In this document: positions 1-12,318 of the stretch, piece by piece
How the letters are laid out: each line of letters begins with the position of its first letter
How positions within the stretch are numbered: the first letter of the stretch is position 1
Source of the DNA: Acanthaster planci
Taxonomy: Eukaryota; Echinodermata; Asteroidea; Valvatida; Acanthasteridae
Direction of reading: 5' to 3'
NCBI RefSeq assembly: GCF_001949145.1
Contig: NW_019091390.1
Span: 576,710 to 640,709, forward strand
Length of the DNA: 64,000 bases
Program-made: the position numbers and the translations under genes
Notes under the pieces: generated by a model
What the model saw: only the letters and a program-made list of their open reading frames with translations
Told to the model about the DNA's origin: nothing
Databases searched by the model: none

Positions 1-159
1 TATTGCAGCATACCTGTGTACAAAAATTGTTTATTTCTATGGAGTGAGTTTTTATGTGTGGCCTTTGACAGAAGTGGCAAGTTTCTTTTGCTGCCCAGTT
101 TATATTGAATGGATCTCGGACTGTATTTCCCTCGAAAAATCCTTAAGGGGTATTAGGTG

Positions 160-187
160 AAAAAAAGAAAGAAAGAAAGACAGAAAG
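160..187. repeat. GAAA-type microsatellite
   Basis: A short purine-only run built of GAAA units, continuing into a GA-rich stretch to about 235. It is simple sequence without coding content, in the left flank or an intron of the fukutin gene. Confidence 0.7.
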
Positions 188-565
188 TAAATATGATCCA
201 ATCTAGAAAATAAGAAAGTAAAAGAAGAAAAAAAATGACTTTGACATACCAAGTAGGGCTTGTTAGTAGTAAAACATAGCCTTGACAACTGTGAATGACC
301 ATTACATTATCGGCCTCCTAAGATATAATTTTATCCAAGCATGTATTAGGTCATTTCTGAAGGCATGTTTGTTTTCTTTTGTCAAGATATCAATTCTTTA
401 GTTTGATTTGATTTGCACATTTTGTTGGTAGGGAGGACAAGCCCACAAACATCCAAGAAAAATCTCTCCATATGTAAGTGTTGTATTGTTGCTATTTTAA
501 ACTTTAAAATACTTGAAAGAGCCTGACTGTTTTACATGGATCTTGTTCTCAATGATTGAATAATT

Positions 566-750
566 GATCCAAAAGTTGGTTCACGCTATCCATTAGATGG
601 GCCGTGGTGTCAGTGAACCAGTGGCGGATCACTGATCACGATCTGGATCTCAATCCATGTGATCCTAAGACTGGTTCACTCTATCCATGAAGTGGGCTCT
701 GGTGTTAGTGAACCAACAAAGGATCTCTGATTACAGTCCGGATTTGTGTC
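566..750. repeat. Two-copy 95-bp tandem duplication
   Basis: Two diverged copies start at 566 and 661, each beginning with GATCC. Each copy carries GGTTCAC, then CTATCCAT, then GTGAACC, so each unit can also fold through its GGTTCAC/GTGAACC arms. The copies differ at roughly one base in five. It lies in non-coding sequence upstream of the first fukutin exon seen here. Confidence 0.6.
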
Positions 751-1341
751 ATTTTTATTCTTGTTTATTTTTGTTAAATTAAAAACACATGAACAAATAT
801 AACATGTATAAAGTCCAGATACTAAAACAATTTGGTGTACAATAAAAGAGACAACAGTAAGGATAAAATTGACAGCAAAATTACAATTCACAATAAGACA
901 ATATGATGAACATACAATTATGTAATATAGTTCGGCAATTCAACAGCACCTATTCCTCAGCTTTTGTTATTGAGATTGTAAGGGCCTCTGCCTTAAATAG
1001 CTGAATGTGTTCATGGACAAAAACGGCATGCACTGTTTATGAATGTCTCATTGGTGATAAATTAGCACACCTGCTGTTGTATCCTGAAGCTACCTGTATG
1101 ATGGCTGTCGTATTTTGTTGTTCTCGAGAAAACACTGCAGTTTATCCAGTGCAAGGCACAATTCCATAAGAACCACTGTTGCATTTTACTGCATTTTGAT
1201 GTAATTAGAGGGACCCTATGTAGCAAGGAGCGCAGGGACAACCTGGATGCGTTCATTCGCCACTAGAGTATCTCACTTTCTCTTTTTGTGCTTTCTTCTT
1301 CTCATCTCAGAGAGCAACAAAGGTTTTCTCCTCTGCCTCAG

Positions 1342-4300
1342 CAAAGTTCAGTGTTCCCGTGTTTTTGATTGAGCCTGAATGTCTGACAAACATCTCGCTC
1401 CTGCGGACAGCGGAAATGAACAAAATATACCCAGGGCAATGTAAATACTTGTGTGGCCCGCGCAACGTAACAACATTTGGGATTCTGGATTCACGCTTGA
1501 TATCAAAAGTAAGCTTCTCTGTGCTTGTAACTTATAAACCTCCTCTGCTTTATTACCAAGAGCCAGCCCTTACCCACCCCAAAACAATAGTGAGGGTCCT
1601 GACGAAATGCTCTGAAAGACCTCTGACTCAAAAGTAAAATTAGGAACCACAGATGGTATCTTATCTATTCCACACTAGGGTAGATTAGATGGTGGCCACC
1701 CTCCCTCCCCCAAAAAGAGCCCAATTTTTGTTTAAAACAGTGAGAGGAAAATTTTTGGTCCTTTTCATTTCCCCTCCTTTCAAAAGCTTTTAAAAAGTCC
1801 CCAAAGTTATCCTCACGCCCCAGAAAGGGTACGTAATAAAATTTCCAAATTTACTGTCCCCCCAAAAGATATTTGGGACTGCCACTGAAACAATTTGGTT
1901 CTGGAGCTGTCCTTGATTCCACGTTTTGATTCAGAGTTTGATTTTTGTTAATTCCCGATGACAGTTATAAGTACCCATTAATACGCTCTGTTCAGGAATT
2001 CTTTTCGTTCTTGGAGGAGATACTCAAGATGAAATGGATAATACTGTACGGCAAAGATCCCCGTCACCTCCCGATGGACCATCGGGACACACCAGAGATT
2101 CCCCTGCACTATCTGTTTGATTATTCGGGCCAATTCATCCACCTGGTGGTCTTCTATGAGCGAAGCAACAGCTATCTGTGGCACGGGGCGGTCCAACTCG
2201 ACCCAACGCGGCCTGGACGGATGTGGCCACCATTGTCATGCTTTGAAAATGTCGACCTCAGGAAACTAAAGTTTGGCGGGACCTATGCGGGGGCTTATGA
2301 TAAGTGAGTTGATTGCAGAAATAAAAAAGCTGACCCTTCCTGACAAAATTAACAAAAAACCAATTGCTGATACCAGTGTCAGAGAGACGGCAGTGCTGAC
2401 CAATATGGCATTATACTTCCAGTGGGGTATTCCTGTTTTAAATGGAAATGGAGCCTCTGCGTTTCTTTCATCATTTGATTGATTTCGTTTACTATAGCAG
2501 AATTGCCACTACAAAGTTCAATCTTTGCATTTTGAGACTACAGATTTGTGTCTCAGAGGTAATCCTCAAATCTTGTTGTGCCATCAGCCCAATAATCCAC
2601 TGAATATTTATAGAAGCCCAAAACAACAACACTGCTATTTTCAAGCAGACTGAAGATAGATATGAGTTGTATCTCCCTGATGTCTGTCTTTTTTCCGACA
2701 GAGTCTTTGTTACATAGAGAGTTTTCTATCTTTGTTTGTATATTGTTTATGTGTTACTGATTAAATTGAGTCAAAAAAATAAGTATTCGAACAGTGTTCG
2801 TTTTGTGATGCTAATTGAACCTGTTTGCTCTAAATCATCCAAAAAGCCTTTGTAAAGTTACTAAATCACTTCTGGGTTTTATTTATTCCCCCCCCCAATT
2901 TTTAATTCCACAGAATGGAGTTTACAACCACACAAGCCGACAGACTGAACCTTCTCGTCCCGAAGCACATAGACCGCTTCTTGGATCAGATCCCCTTCTC
3001 CCGACACATTGAGTGCAACTACGGGCAAGTGAGGGTCTTCCGGGCGGCCTACGGACGAGACGAGAGCCCGGAGGCACAGGCTTTCCGCCAGGCAGCCAGA
3101 GATCTCTTGGAGAAGGGCAAGCAAGTGCTGGACGAGTTGGGGATACGATTCTGGCTGAGCAGTGGCACATGCTTAGGTGATTGGCCGGTGTATCATCCCC
3201 GCTGATCGGTTTATCTGTGATCTTTGATGGCTTGGGGGCAACCTGACCGTCCAGCTAGCCAGGCTACAGTAAAAATTACTTCATGGTCTCTCTGTCTTCT
3301 CTGTATTTTGTTTCTGTTGCTGTATTCTTGATTTTAGTTTGGCTGCTTTTGGTGGTTTGGGGCTTTCGGCATTTGTTTTGTTTTGCATTTTTCTTTATTT
3401 CGTATGTTTTCTGAGTTTGTGGGTGTCACGGAATTTTCCTCCGTCCTCCATAACCAACACCCTCCTATCCTTGTAAGAAAAAACATATTTGTGGTATTTC
3501 TCCAAATAGAGAATTTCTTGTGGTAATTTCAGGATATGCTCCTGCTTTCCCATAACAAGCAATAACTTTATATCCACTTTCTAGATTACAGTTTTCTTTT
3601 ATGTATCAAACAAATTCTGTTTTATCAGAGTCTTCAAAACAATTTGAAGCGGCTAACTCACGGATGAGGTTAAATATCAGTGTAGCAGTCAGTGGCTGTA
3701 GTCGCCAAAGATGAATATTTACAAAATTTGGCTATAATCCCGAGCAACTCGTCGGGAAGAAATGTACTTAGCACAGCATTATGAAAAGTAAATGGTCCAA
3801 TGATGTAAATTTAGCTGTACCCTTGGCTACTGTTAGTTGATATTTGCCAGCTGAAGCCCTGGGCCCATAATTATAGCAACTGCTGCGTACTCTGTGTTTA
3901 GTCTAAGACTGCCCTGGGCCCAATTTCATAGAACTGCTGAAGCACAAAGTTTACTTAAGCGCAAGAAAACCTTGCTTGATAAATCAGGTAACTAGCCAAG
4001 ACTCCATGTGATGTATATTGTTTTGGAATGGTACTTAGCTGTCTTTTGGTTAGCATGACCATCACGTAGAGTTTGAGCTGGTAATCTTTGTTTTTTGAAG
4101 CAAGGTTTTTCGTGCTGAAAGCAGATTTTGTGCTTAAGCAGCTCTATGAAATTGGCCCCTAGGCAGATGGGCATGTAGATCCCCTATTGGACAGGGCAGG
4201 GTCGTGTTGTGGTCTATGGCCTACTGCCGGTATTCATTAAGCAACTCATTAGGGCTCTTGGTTGTTTGATCACCAGAAACACCTTACAAACATCCATTTG

Positions 4301-6876
4301 TGCCCAATTAACTTGCATTTTCCCGATGTAGGGGTTCCCATTCTGAGATCTCGGTTCCATCTTGTTTTTTTTTTTCAAACCCAGGGTGGTTCCGTGAGTG
4401 TGACATAATTGCACACAGCCAAGATGTGGATTTTGGCATATGGATAAAGGACTACAAGAGCCACGTTATAAAGGAGTTGGACTCTAGAGGGCTCACTCTC
4501 AAACACCAGTTTGGGAGGGTGAGACATTTGAGATTTTGAACAAAACTTCACGTGGTTGCAAATCGGTAAAAAAATTGCAAGGAAGCGTGTGTTCCAATGT
4601 TTCTTTTGTAGTCAGAATCATTTTGTGTATATAAATTGATTTACTTCTCAAAATGATTTTCAAGGCCTTTCAAAAAAACCCACTCAAAATAGCCATTTCT
4701 GAAAATCTGTGATGTGAGTGTGGAGGTGCTTGCTCAGATGAATCCGACGGCTGTGGCAACATCGTCACAAGATAGACACAAGTTAGACACACTGCAGTGT
4801 TGGACTTAAGTTTCCTTTAAAAATCCTCCAGAGCTGTGAATCAGGAAAAAAAAAGTGAGAAATAGCCTGCAATTTAATGTATCATTCGATTTTAAAGAAC
4901 AAAGGGATTACATAGCAACAAAACCTGGTGCATGGCATTGTAAACACCACGTGCTAATTACTGTACCCCATGTTCACCCAGATCAGTAGTCAAGTGTAGT
5001 ACTTAGAAGTTGTCACTGCAATGATGGACAGATATAACAAATAATGTATGACTGGTGCACAGCAAAATATATACTCCATATACAGTGATATTTTTTGCAT
5101 CGTCTCAAGCTTCCTTGCTGGTGAGAAAATTTGGCCTGCTGATGATTGATGACTTTCCTGGCACATTCTTGTGTCGATAAATGCACAAAATGATCGTTTT
5201 GTTTGTGTTCGCGGCAGATATCTGACAGTTTTGAATTGTCATTCATGGACGACAGCATCAAGCTGGACATCTTTTTCTTCTACGACGAAAGAGACCACAT
5301 GTGGAACGGCGGCACGGAAGTACGCACAGGAAACAAATTCAAGTAAGAATGTCGGGCTGGAAGTTTGCTCCTTTTGAGCACGTGGAGATGCAGCCCCCTT
5401 TCCCAACCCTAAAAAAAAAATCAAAAGAGGGAAAAGACGATCTTCGTCTGAGCCTTCAGAGAACAGCTGTGGCATTTCCTGTGATGCTTATTACGGTTAC
5501 TGTTTTGGGTTGCTTACAAATCTAATTGAACTTTCATTCTAACGAGCATGTGGCATGCACGTGTCCGGGCATGTGATCCACATGGTAATTAGAGTTATAG
5601 TTCGTGAAGGGCTTCTTTTGTGGTTTGTTTCTCTTTGTATTTAAGGAGTGCATTGCTTAAGTGTAAGAAATGCATGGGGAAGATTACACACCCCTCCCCC
5701 CAAAATTCAATTAATCAAATGATCTCAAAGGGGACCACATGAAACAGAAATCTTGGCTATTTGTGAGCATCTCTTATCTGCTACTCGCTATTTCATATGT
5801 TCGAAATTACAGATTTTATTTGTCTGTGATACATGGAAATTTGTGAAAATGATTCAAAAATAAACTCTTGCACCGTTTTCGCTAAATTTTAAAAAAGGTA
5901 GATCTTCAAAAACTGGTTACGAACTCAAAAAGCCAATAGCAAAATCCTTGTGTTATTCCCAATCAAATGTTGTGGCCTGTCACCAGCTTCAGCAGTGTCC
6001 GTTGTGCTCATAAGTGTTGATTTTGGCCATCTGTGTTACAAACACATTTAATTACATAACAATCCTAATGAGCATGCACATGCTTGCCCCGTGATTTGTT
6101 AAATGGTTGTAATAATGTCAAAGAATGGGGGCGGGGTTATTGGGGTGAAAATGACTCATAACCAGTTTCAAAACATGTTTTGAAGGGCTTGGTTGGTTGG
6201 AGCTGGATGTGACTTCTAGTGGGGCGTAGGAACCAACTTGGTTCCGGATTAGGCCTACTTTTTCACTGTGGTAAATGATTGCTTGTTGCGTGAATGGTTC
6301 AGTGGACCAGTCAAGTAACCCGAGGACGTGTACAAACAATCTGGTTCAATGTGTACGTACACAGGTATGGCTTATGGGTTAAAACCTCAAGCGTGCTCAG
6401 ATGGGCTCACTTCTGGCTGACGTTTTAGCATGCTGATCACCCATTGTTTGGTGGTGTATATACACCAGAAGTCTAAGAAGTCTGCGGTGGCAGGTAGTGT
6501 GTTAAAATTGAGCTTTGCCTTTGTGCACAGCCTTTTGTGGTGGCAAATATTACTCTGTGGACCCCCCCGAGTGTTGCAAAATATGAGATTACGGTTGCAC
6601 GGCCTAAAACAAGACCGTCCGCAAGTGATTTGAAAAAGTGTTTGTGGGGTCTCTGTTCCTAGATACATCTTCCCCAAGTTCACGCTCTGCTGGACAGAGC
6701 TGCTCGGACTGAAGGTGAGGGTCCCATGCAACACCAGGCAATACATCGAAGCCAACTATGGCCAAGAATGGAACCAGAAAGTGACCACTTGGGACTGGAA
6801 GACCAGCCCTCCAAATGTCCGACCGAACGGCCGATGGAATCGGGACGAATGGACAGAGGTCATACAAATGTTCTAG
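1342..6876 (+). CDS. FKTN: Fukutin, C-terminal exons (ribitol-5-phosphate transferase), 5'-partial
   Basis: Six coding exons: 1342-1508, 1996-2303, 2914-3176, 4385-4518, 5218-5342 and 6663-6876 (stop TAG 6874). All have GT/AG borders and phases that agree. They encode about 403 residues aligning by eye with vertebrate fukutin from its FLIDP region to the end. Recognisable blocks are [26 protein letters not shown] split by an intron, [32 protein letters not shown] and [11 protein letters not shown]. The DVD and LDIFFFYDE blocks are the acidic motifs of the LicD/fukutin nucleotidyltransferase-like fold. In vertebrates fukutin is a Golgi enzyme that adds ribitol-5-phosphate to the core M3 glycan of alpha-dystroglycan; the same job is inferred here. 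The N-terminal membrane-anchor exon (about 70 residues in human) was not found and should lie left of the window. The start of the second exon is the least certain border: an acceptor at 1972 also keeps frame. Confidence 0.93.
3914..4164. mobile_element. MITE with about 70-bp terminal inverted repeats in a fukutin intron
   Basis: The left end begins CTGGGCCCAATTTCATAG and continues AACTGCTGAAGCACAAA. The right end read on the minus strand is CTAGGGGCCAATTTCATAG, then AGCTGCTTAAGCACAAA. Both arms run on through GAAAACCTTGCTT-like sequence. A diverged relative of one end (CCTGGGCCCATAATTATAG) starts at about 3858. There is no transposase, so it is non-autonomous. It sits in the intron between exons 2914-3176 and 4385-4518. 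Confidence 0.75.
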
Positions 6877-8250
6877 ATCCACTGGTAATGGACCCTTCCA
6901 GTGCCACATCTGGGTCTTGGGTGGGGAGGGTACAAAATGGAAATTTTTTTGCAGTAGCTACTGTCCAATTTTTGTCACCTGTAAAAGAATCCTACCTCCT
7001 GCCCCAGGTCAGGTTGAAATATCATTTCTAAAATGGCTGTCATTTCCTTTAAAAAATCTATAAATTGTTGGGGAGGGGAGGAGTTCCCCCCCCACCTGGA
7101 TACATCACTAGACCCCCTAACATTAACACTCATTACACAACCTGTCAATTTTTTTGGTGGGCCATTGATCACTTGTCATGAATTACTCGGTACAGTTTAT
7201 GTTTCTATCACTGTGGATTGTAGACTCACCCACTTATAATATATCTGTGCATTTTGACGGATTTGTACATTGGGTGAACATTTGTTGACAACTCAAATGC
7301 TACATTGATTCAGTTTTGGTGAGATTATGCCAGAAATAGTTGTATTTCCTCGGATATGTTGCCCTCAAGATGTTTTCGCTGCGTTCAGAATAGTGTCACC
7401 TGAAGTGCCATAATTCCATAGTTCAGGAATTGGAATCATATGCAATTTAATTTCCAAGATTTCAGTTTAACATCTAACCCCCCCCCTCATTTTTGTACTG
7501 TCTAAAATTATATTAGGTGCATAGTTGAACCCACAAGAAGGACGTAAGCCGTGTCCAAAATGGACTTAGAGTGCTAGGGCTATGTCTATTACTGTAATGA
7601 GCAGACATATATGCACTAAGACTAAGAATAGATTCAGATATAGCCAGAGGTCAGCCAGAAATGATTAAATTTCAGTAATGGAATCATGCAATGAAATTTC
7701 AGGTACTGCTGTGTACAGGTAAAAGAAAATCAGATCTAAAATTAAGGTGGACAGGGTGAGCGGTGTGACTGTAACTAACGTAAACAATACAACACATTAC
7801 AATGTTGGGGTCAGCATACAATACACGTTATGATACGGACCGTCAACTTGAGTTGTTGAAATCATGGCGGCTGTCTGATATTGTGTACATTAAATCATTC
7901 TTTGTAAATGTGTTCAGAAACTGTCCACAAGTTGTAAATGTGCATTGCGTTCTCATGTTTTCAGATTGCAGCAGTGTTGTAGGTAATTACTTGTTCTCAG
8001 CATCCACTGTGGAGGGACGAAATCAAGGGATGAAATATTTTCACATTTTTCAAGACATGTTGCCAAAAAATTCAGCCTACTGTTACTTGAATAGTTGGAG
8101 CTTGATGTCCGTTCATTCACAGCCAACATGCATGATACAGATTTTCGTATCACGATGCTCCATTGCGGCTCTCTTGCAACATGATCAGCGATACATTGGT
8201 GTAAAATGAAAGGAAATATTTTGAGTGAACATTACTTTGTAAAAACTGAA

Positions 8251-8256
8251 AATAAA
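8251..8256 (+). promoter_or_regulatory. Candidate poly(A) signal of fukutin
   Basis: This is the first AATAAA after the fukutin stop codon at 6876. It is followed within 60 bases by T-rich and GT-rich sequence. It implies a 3' UTR of about 1.4 kb. ATTAAA variants occur earlier, near 7650 and 7885, so the true end could be shorter. Confidence 0.4.
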
Positions 8257-10086
8257 TAGTTTTATTGCTGGATTTCAAAGGCCGTCCCTTTTTTTATATA
8301 CATGTATGTGAAAAATTGTCCTGATCCATGATTAAACTACAATTATTTATATCATTTAATATTAAAATTGATTGAGCCTACCTCACTTTTCTTCAAGGAA
8401 ATAGCTGTAGACAATCTGAATGATTAACTTCAGTGCAATAATTGTGGACTGTTTAATTTACTTTGTCATAATTGCATTAAGCGAATTTTTTCAATCCAGG
8501 CTGTACAAATCCTGAATTTCCAAAATTTGGCAAGACCGAGTAAGATTGTTGAATGTCAGTACATGTATTGGAAAAGGAATGTCAGTTATAGCTGCAAAAA
8601 CAACATTCCAAACAGGTTCTTTTTGTGTCATATTTACGATATGTAAATGCCACCGATACCAAGAACTGAAACACTAGTGCTAATGCAAAATAAGTTGCTT
8701 TGACAAAGTGACACGGGGGGGGGGTGTACACTGGAAAAACTGTCGTACAGTGGAATGATTCTGGTTTTTGCAAATTAAACTGCACTCCACACAAATTTAC
8801 TCCTTCCTGTGACTTGAAGGGTATAGAACTTAAAAGGATTACTTGACACATTCTGAGAAATTTCACCTTGTGAAAACTGACAGTCACTGAGCATACTTGC
8901 ACAGTGCTGGGGTGCAGTTCGTGAAAAGTTCTGCAGTTCTGTCAGGGGACGTCTTAAAAGTTTGAACATTCTTGTTCCCGCTGCTGGAGTGTTCCTTTCA
9001 GTAGCAACTGGTATTCCTGGTTGGACTTTGCTGCATTCCCTTTTGAAATGCGCTCTTCATGAGCCAGCGTGCACGCGCATAGACCACTGATCCCATTTGG
9101 GAATATGGACCGTTCTCCTTAAGAGCAGCACGTGTTCCCGACTGGAACAAGCAGTTCCCTCGTCGGAACATTCTGTATTATTCCATAATTTGACATGCTC
9201 TCAAAGCGGTTTTTATGCAGAAGGAGTGCACTCAGGTCCCACCCCAGTGTCAATTCACTGAGTCAGCAATGAGTATTCCTAGCCACTACCTGGAATATAT
9301 ACGCCGAGTCCGTCAGGTTATCACATCGATAATTTAGACATGATCAGATCCTGACAGGATCAAGCATTTCAACAATTAAGGTTTACAAAGAACACTCAGT
9401 CTTGAATTAATTTATAAAATCAATACACATTTGAGTCTTTCCTCACAAAAAGGGCAAAGACGTGAGAAAGGATTGGAAAATAAATCTGGGTAATATCACA
9501 AGCAATTTGTCCTTGTTTCTCTTCGTCCCACCCCACTGTTGCTGAGAACTTTCCAAGCAAATTTTGCATCATGTGTTTGTAAAAATTGCACTTATTTTAG
9601 TTCTTGAAAATCCTAAATGGGTTATGAATACAGAAAGCAATATCTGAGTGAATTCGTACATTATGTGGTATTATGTGTCCTGTCAGTTTATATTGAAAAT
9701 TCTGTCCATGTTACGTACGTTACCATTTTCAATGACCCCTGCATTTTCTAACCTACAGACAGTCCATCTTTCCTGTGCACATGAGCAGGGTCTCACTCCC
9801 GTATCTGCAGCCAACTGTACCCATTTGTACCCAATTGGCGTGGAAGTACCCATTTCCATATTGCCAATTTGGTGTGCAAAAATCCAATACCTGATTTGAA
9901 AAAATTCTACCCCTCCCACACCCAGAAGAAAAAAAAAATTGTAACCACCTAATTATAAAAACCTTGGCTAATAAACATACTTCTCGAGTTGGCTTTTAAA
10001 ATTTTGCTCACGGACTTTATATTTTGTAATTAAACAAATGGTGTGCAATCGATATTTTCTGATACGTATTGGGAAAATACGTGCAT
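8257..10086. other. Intergenic stretch, no gene seen
   Basis: I find no exon with coding character here. Between 8975 and 9175 there are several GTTCC/GGAAC words that look like a decayed inverted repeat. Around 9620-9710 is a diverged single copy of the 127-bp unit that is tandemly repeated from 10087. Confidence 0.5.
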
Positions 10087-10390
10087 CTGCCAAACCACAC
10101 AGCAATGTGGCTTTTGTCAAATCTGTTGCCCACTTATGAATATAGAAAGCAATATCTGAGTGAATTTGTACACAAGGTTTTATGTGTCCTGTCAATTTAT
10201 ATTGACAGGACACCTGCCAAACCACACAGCAATGTGGCTGCTGTCAAATCTGTTGCCCACTTATGAATATAGAAAGCAATATTTGAGTGAATTTGTACAC
10301 AAGGTTTTATGTGTCCTGTCAATTTATATTGACAGGACACCTGCCAAACCACACAGCAATGTGGCTGCTGTCAAATCTGTTGCCCACTTT
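10087..10390. repeat. 127-bp tandem repeat, about 2.4 copies
   Basis: Copies begin CTGCCAAACCACACAGCAAT at 10087, 10214 and 10341, so the period is exactly 127. The copies are nearly identical, which suggests recent amplification. The junction between copies is a perfect hairpin (see 10184-10213 and 10311-10340). A diverged single copy of the same sequence lies at about 9620-9710. Confidence 0.85.
10184..10213. repeat. Perfect 12-bp-arm hairpin inside the 127-bp repeat
   Basis: GTGTCCTGTCAA at 10184-10195 is followed by TTTATA and then TTGACAGGACAC at 10202-10213, an exact inverted repeat with a 6-base loop. It recurs 127 bases later at 10311-10340. Confidence 0.9.
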
Positions 10391-10718
10391 GTACGGCCAA
10401 CCAGCTCAGGAGAAATAGTAAAGAGTGACTTTAGAGTTTTGCTGCAACAAAGAAACCTGGAAAAGAAATGAGAGATGAAATGAAACGTTTCAGTTAGAAA
10501 TCACCTCAACTCGTTTCTGAATATATCTTGCCTGCCTAAGATAGATTCAGCGGGCAAGGTTTTACAAACACATACGTAACTGATTAAAGTCGCAGGGAAA
10601 CTACATGCACATGACATACTGCCTTTCATTCATGGTCATGGCCTGGACGTACGTTGGGCCCAAGTTACACAGGCTAGTTCACAAAATATCGGCCATGTTA
10701 TTGCCATCAATTTATCAA

Positions 10719-10724
10719 TTTAAT
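10719..10724 (-). promoter_or_regulatory. Possible ATTAAA poly(A) signal for the VMAC-like gene
   Basis: TTTAAT on the plus strand reads ATTAAA on the minus strand, about 160 bases past the VMAC-like stop codon at 10884. No AATAAA is nearer on that strand. Weak evidence. Confidence 0.25.
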
Positions 10725-10883
10725 GCCGGAATCTGCAAATTTAGTGTTTTCAGACCGTCGAGCAATTCTGGAAGAACTTTCTTTTGGATGAGTGTATCTA
10801 ATTTTTCCCTTTCGGGCGGGTGGGGTCAGCCAAACATTTCTTGGATTTTTAGAGGTATCTTTTTGCCATCATGACAATTTTGT

Positions 10884-11438
10884 TCACGCCAAGTTTCCCT
10901 CATCGTCATCTGAGATCGAGAAGTTCCTGGGAATGTTATTCTGCATGTTTGCTGCCGAGTTGATCTGGAATTCCCCTAGTTTCCCTGCCACGTGGTCTCT
11001 GTCCCGGTCCTCCAGAGCGCTCACTGGGCCTCCCTCGCTACTGTTCGTCACGTCGTGGCCGAGTCCGGAAGCATGTCGGCTTCGCAACAGCGGGACCGTC
11101 TTCCTCAAGGCGCCCACAACGATCTCCAGGGACGGTAGTTCCTGGCACACCTCCTCCAAAATCCTGCTCCTCTGCTTAAGAGTTAGGATTTGAGCGTCTT
11201 TATCCCGACAGGACGCCATGAGCTGTTGGACGTGGACCTCAGAGGACTCCAACGATTTCCGCAGCTCAGCGATCTCCCGGTCCTTGCTTCTGCCGAGCTC
11301 ACGAAGCGCTTTCTCGGCTTCCTCGTCCTTGCGAATCATCGCCTCCGCTTGCTCCTGCACCGTGCTCTCCAGGTCCTGGACCCGCTGGTACAGTTTCTGA
11401 AGGTGCTCATTTGCCTCTTTTATGTTTGATCTATTCAT
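10884..11438 (-). CDS. VMAC: Vimentin-type intermediate filament-associated coiled-coil protein homologue
   Basis: An uninterrupted 184-codon frame from ATG 11438 to TGA 10884. The ATG has an A at -3. Residues 5 to about 115 are heptad-patterned coiled coil, rich in Glu, Arg, Lys and Leu. The assignment rests on blocks shared with vertebrate VMAC in the same order: KEANEHL near the N-terminus, ELGRSKDREIAEL in the middle, and EEVCQELPSLEIVVGAL before the tail. Length is close to the human protein (169 residues). The C-terminal third is low-complexity and acidic, ending SDDDEGNLA. Vertebrate VMAC associates with vimentin-type filaments; whether an invertebrate protein has that partner is unknown. 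The gene appears to be single-exon. It is divergent from the F-box gene, with starts about 1.4 kb apart, so part of the intervening promoter region may be shared. Confidence 0.75.
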   Translation of the reverse strand: MNRSNIKEANEHLQKLYQRVQDLESTVQEQAEAMIRKDEEAEKALRELGRSKDREIAELRKSLESSEVHVQQLMASCRDKDAQILTLKQRSRILEEVCQELPSLEIVVGALRKTVPLLRSRHASGLGHDVTNSSEGGPVSALEDRDRDHVAGKLGEFQINSAANMQNNIPRNFSISDDDEGNLA

Positions 11439-11867
11439 TATGAAAGTGAACGTCCACGAAATTTGTCGATAATTTCCTCTGTCCTAAATATTCATTCTGT
11501 ACTGATGAAATTTGAAATTCGCTTTTCTTTCATGCCATGCCATGATCATGCCATGTTGGACCAGGTTGCATTTTAATTCGCTGGTGCCGGTTTGCCCATT
11601 ACAACATACCAGGATACCAGTGCAAAGCTTCAGATTTGAACGTTGGGGGCGCCAAATAAATTTTGTTGACATTTTCATTCAGTCACTTCAGACGTGTTGT
11701 GACCATTTTCGTGATTTTACTCAAAAGTAACACTGTCGCTTTGCACTAGACAATCTGACACTGAAAACAAAGGAGGTAGGCCTAATTGTTACCTTTTATT
11801 TCTGTATGTGAGTGATGTATTTCTTGTATGCATCATGGTCAGACAGTCACGTTGACATAGTTGACCA

Positions 11868-11908
11868 TGACGTCAGGCTCGGCCTTGGTGCCTGGCCCGT
11901 GTATAAAA
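11868..11908 (+). promoter_or_regulatory. CRE plus TATA-box promoter between VMAC-like and F-box genes
   Basis: A full palindromic cAMP-response element TGACGTCA lies at 11868-11875 and TATAAAA at 11902-11908. A pyrimidine-rich possible initiator follows about 25-35 bases further on. The orientation fits plus-strand transcription toward the F-box gene at 12861. If so, the 5' UTR is probably spliced: a usable acceptor (TTTCAG) ends at 12790. The palindromic CRE could also serve the divergent VMAC-like gene. Confidence 0.5.
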
Positions 11909-12036
11909 CTGGTGCTGCGGTCTGTTTTCTTTCCTCCATGGTCTAAGTAAGAGTGTTAGTTACGTCCCAAGTATAGTTTAGGGCTTATAGCCTTTGTCGT
12001 AGCTGTCCCAACTAACGATACTTGTATAGTGCTGCG

Positions 12037-12318
12037 TTTGGGCTGGCCCAGCTGTTGGTGGCCAATCTCTGTTATGTCTGTAGAAAATCTTTTCAGCCTT
12101 CTCCAAATTTATGCAATTCACTCCTGACAAATCATCTAGGCCTAAACTGTGGTGTTTACTCGGCATAGCCTATAGGCTAGTCCTAAAAACTTTTTCTAAA
12201 ACTTTAAAAGCATAAGTTGATGATGTAAACAAAATGACTTAGGCACATGCCGTGCTTCTGTCATTCTGTGCTATAGTTGGGCTGGCCCAACCGTGTGCAA
12301 AAGTTGGGCTGGCCCAAC
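12037..12318. repeat. Cluster of near-palindromic TTGGGCTGGCCCAA motifs
   Basis: GTTGGGCTGGCCCAAC occurs exactly at 12276-12291 and 12303-12318, and a variant is at 12037-12052. Related half-words (TCCCAACT, AGTTGGGA) are scattered from 12005 to 12370. It lies in the 5' region of the F-box gene. It could be a degenerate repeat or a binding-site cluster; the sequence alone does not decide. Confidence 0.5.

Noticed and set aside
7802-8209. 135-codon plus-strand frame
   Set aside because: It lies in the probable fukutin 3' UTR, shows no domain or biased composition, and has no splice or homology support.
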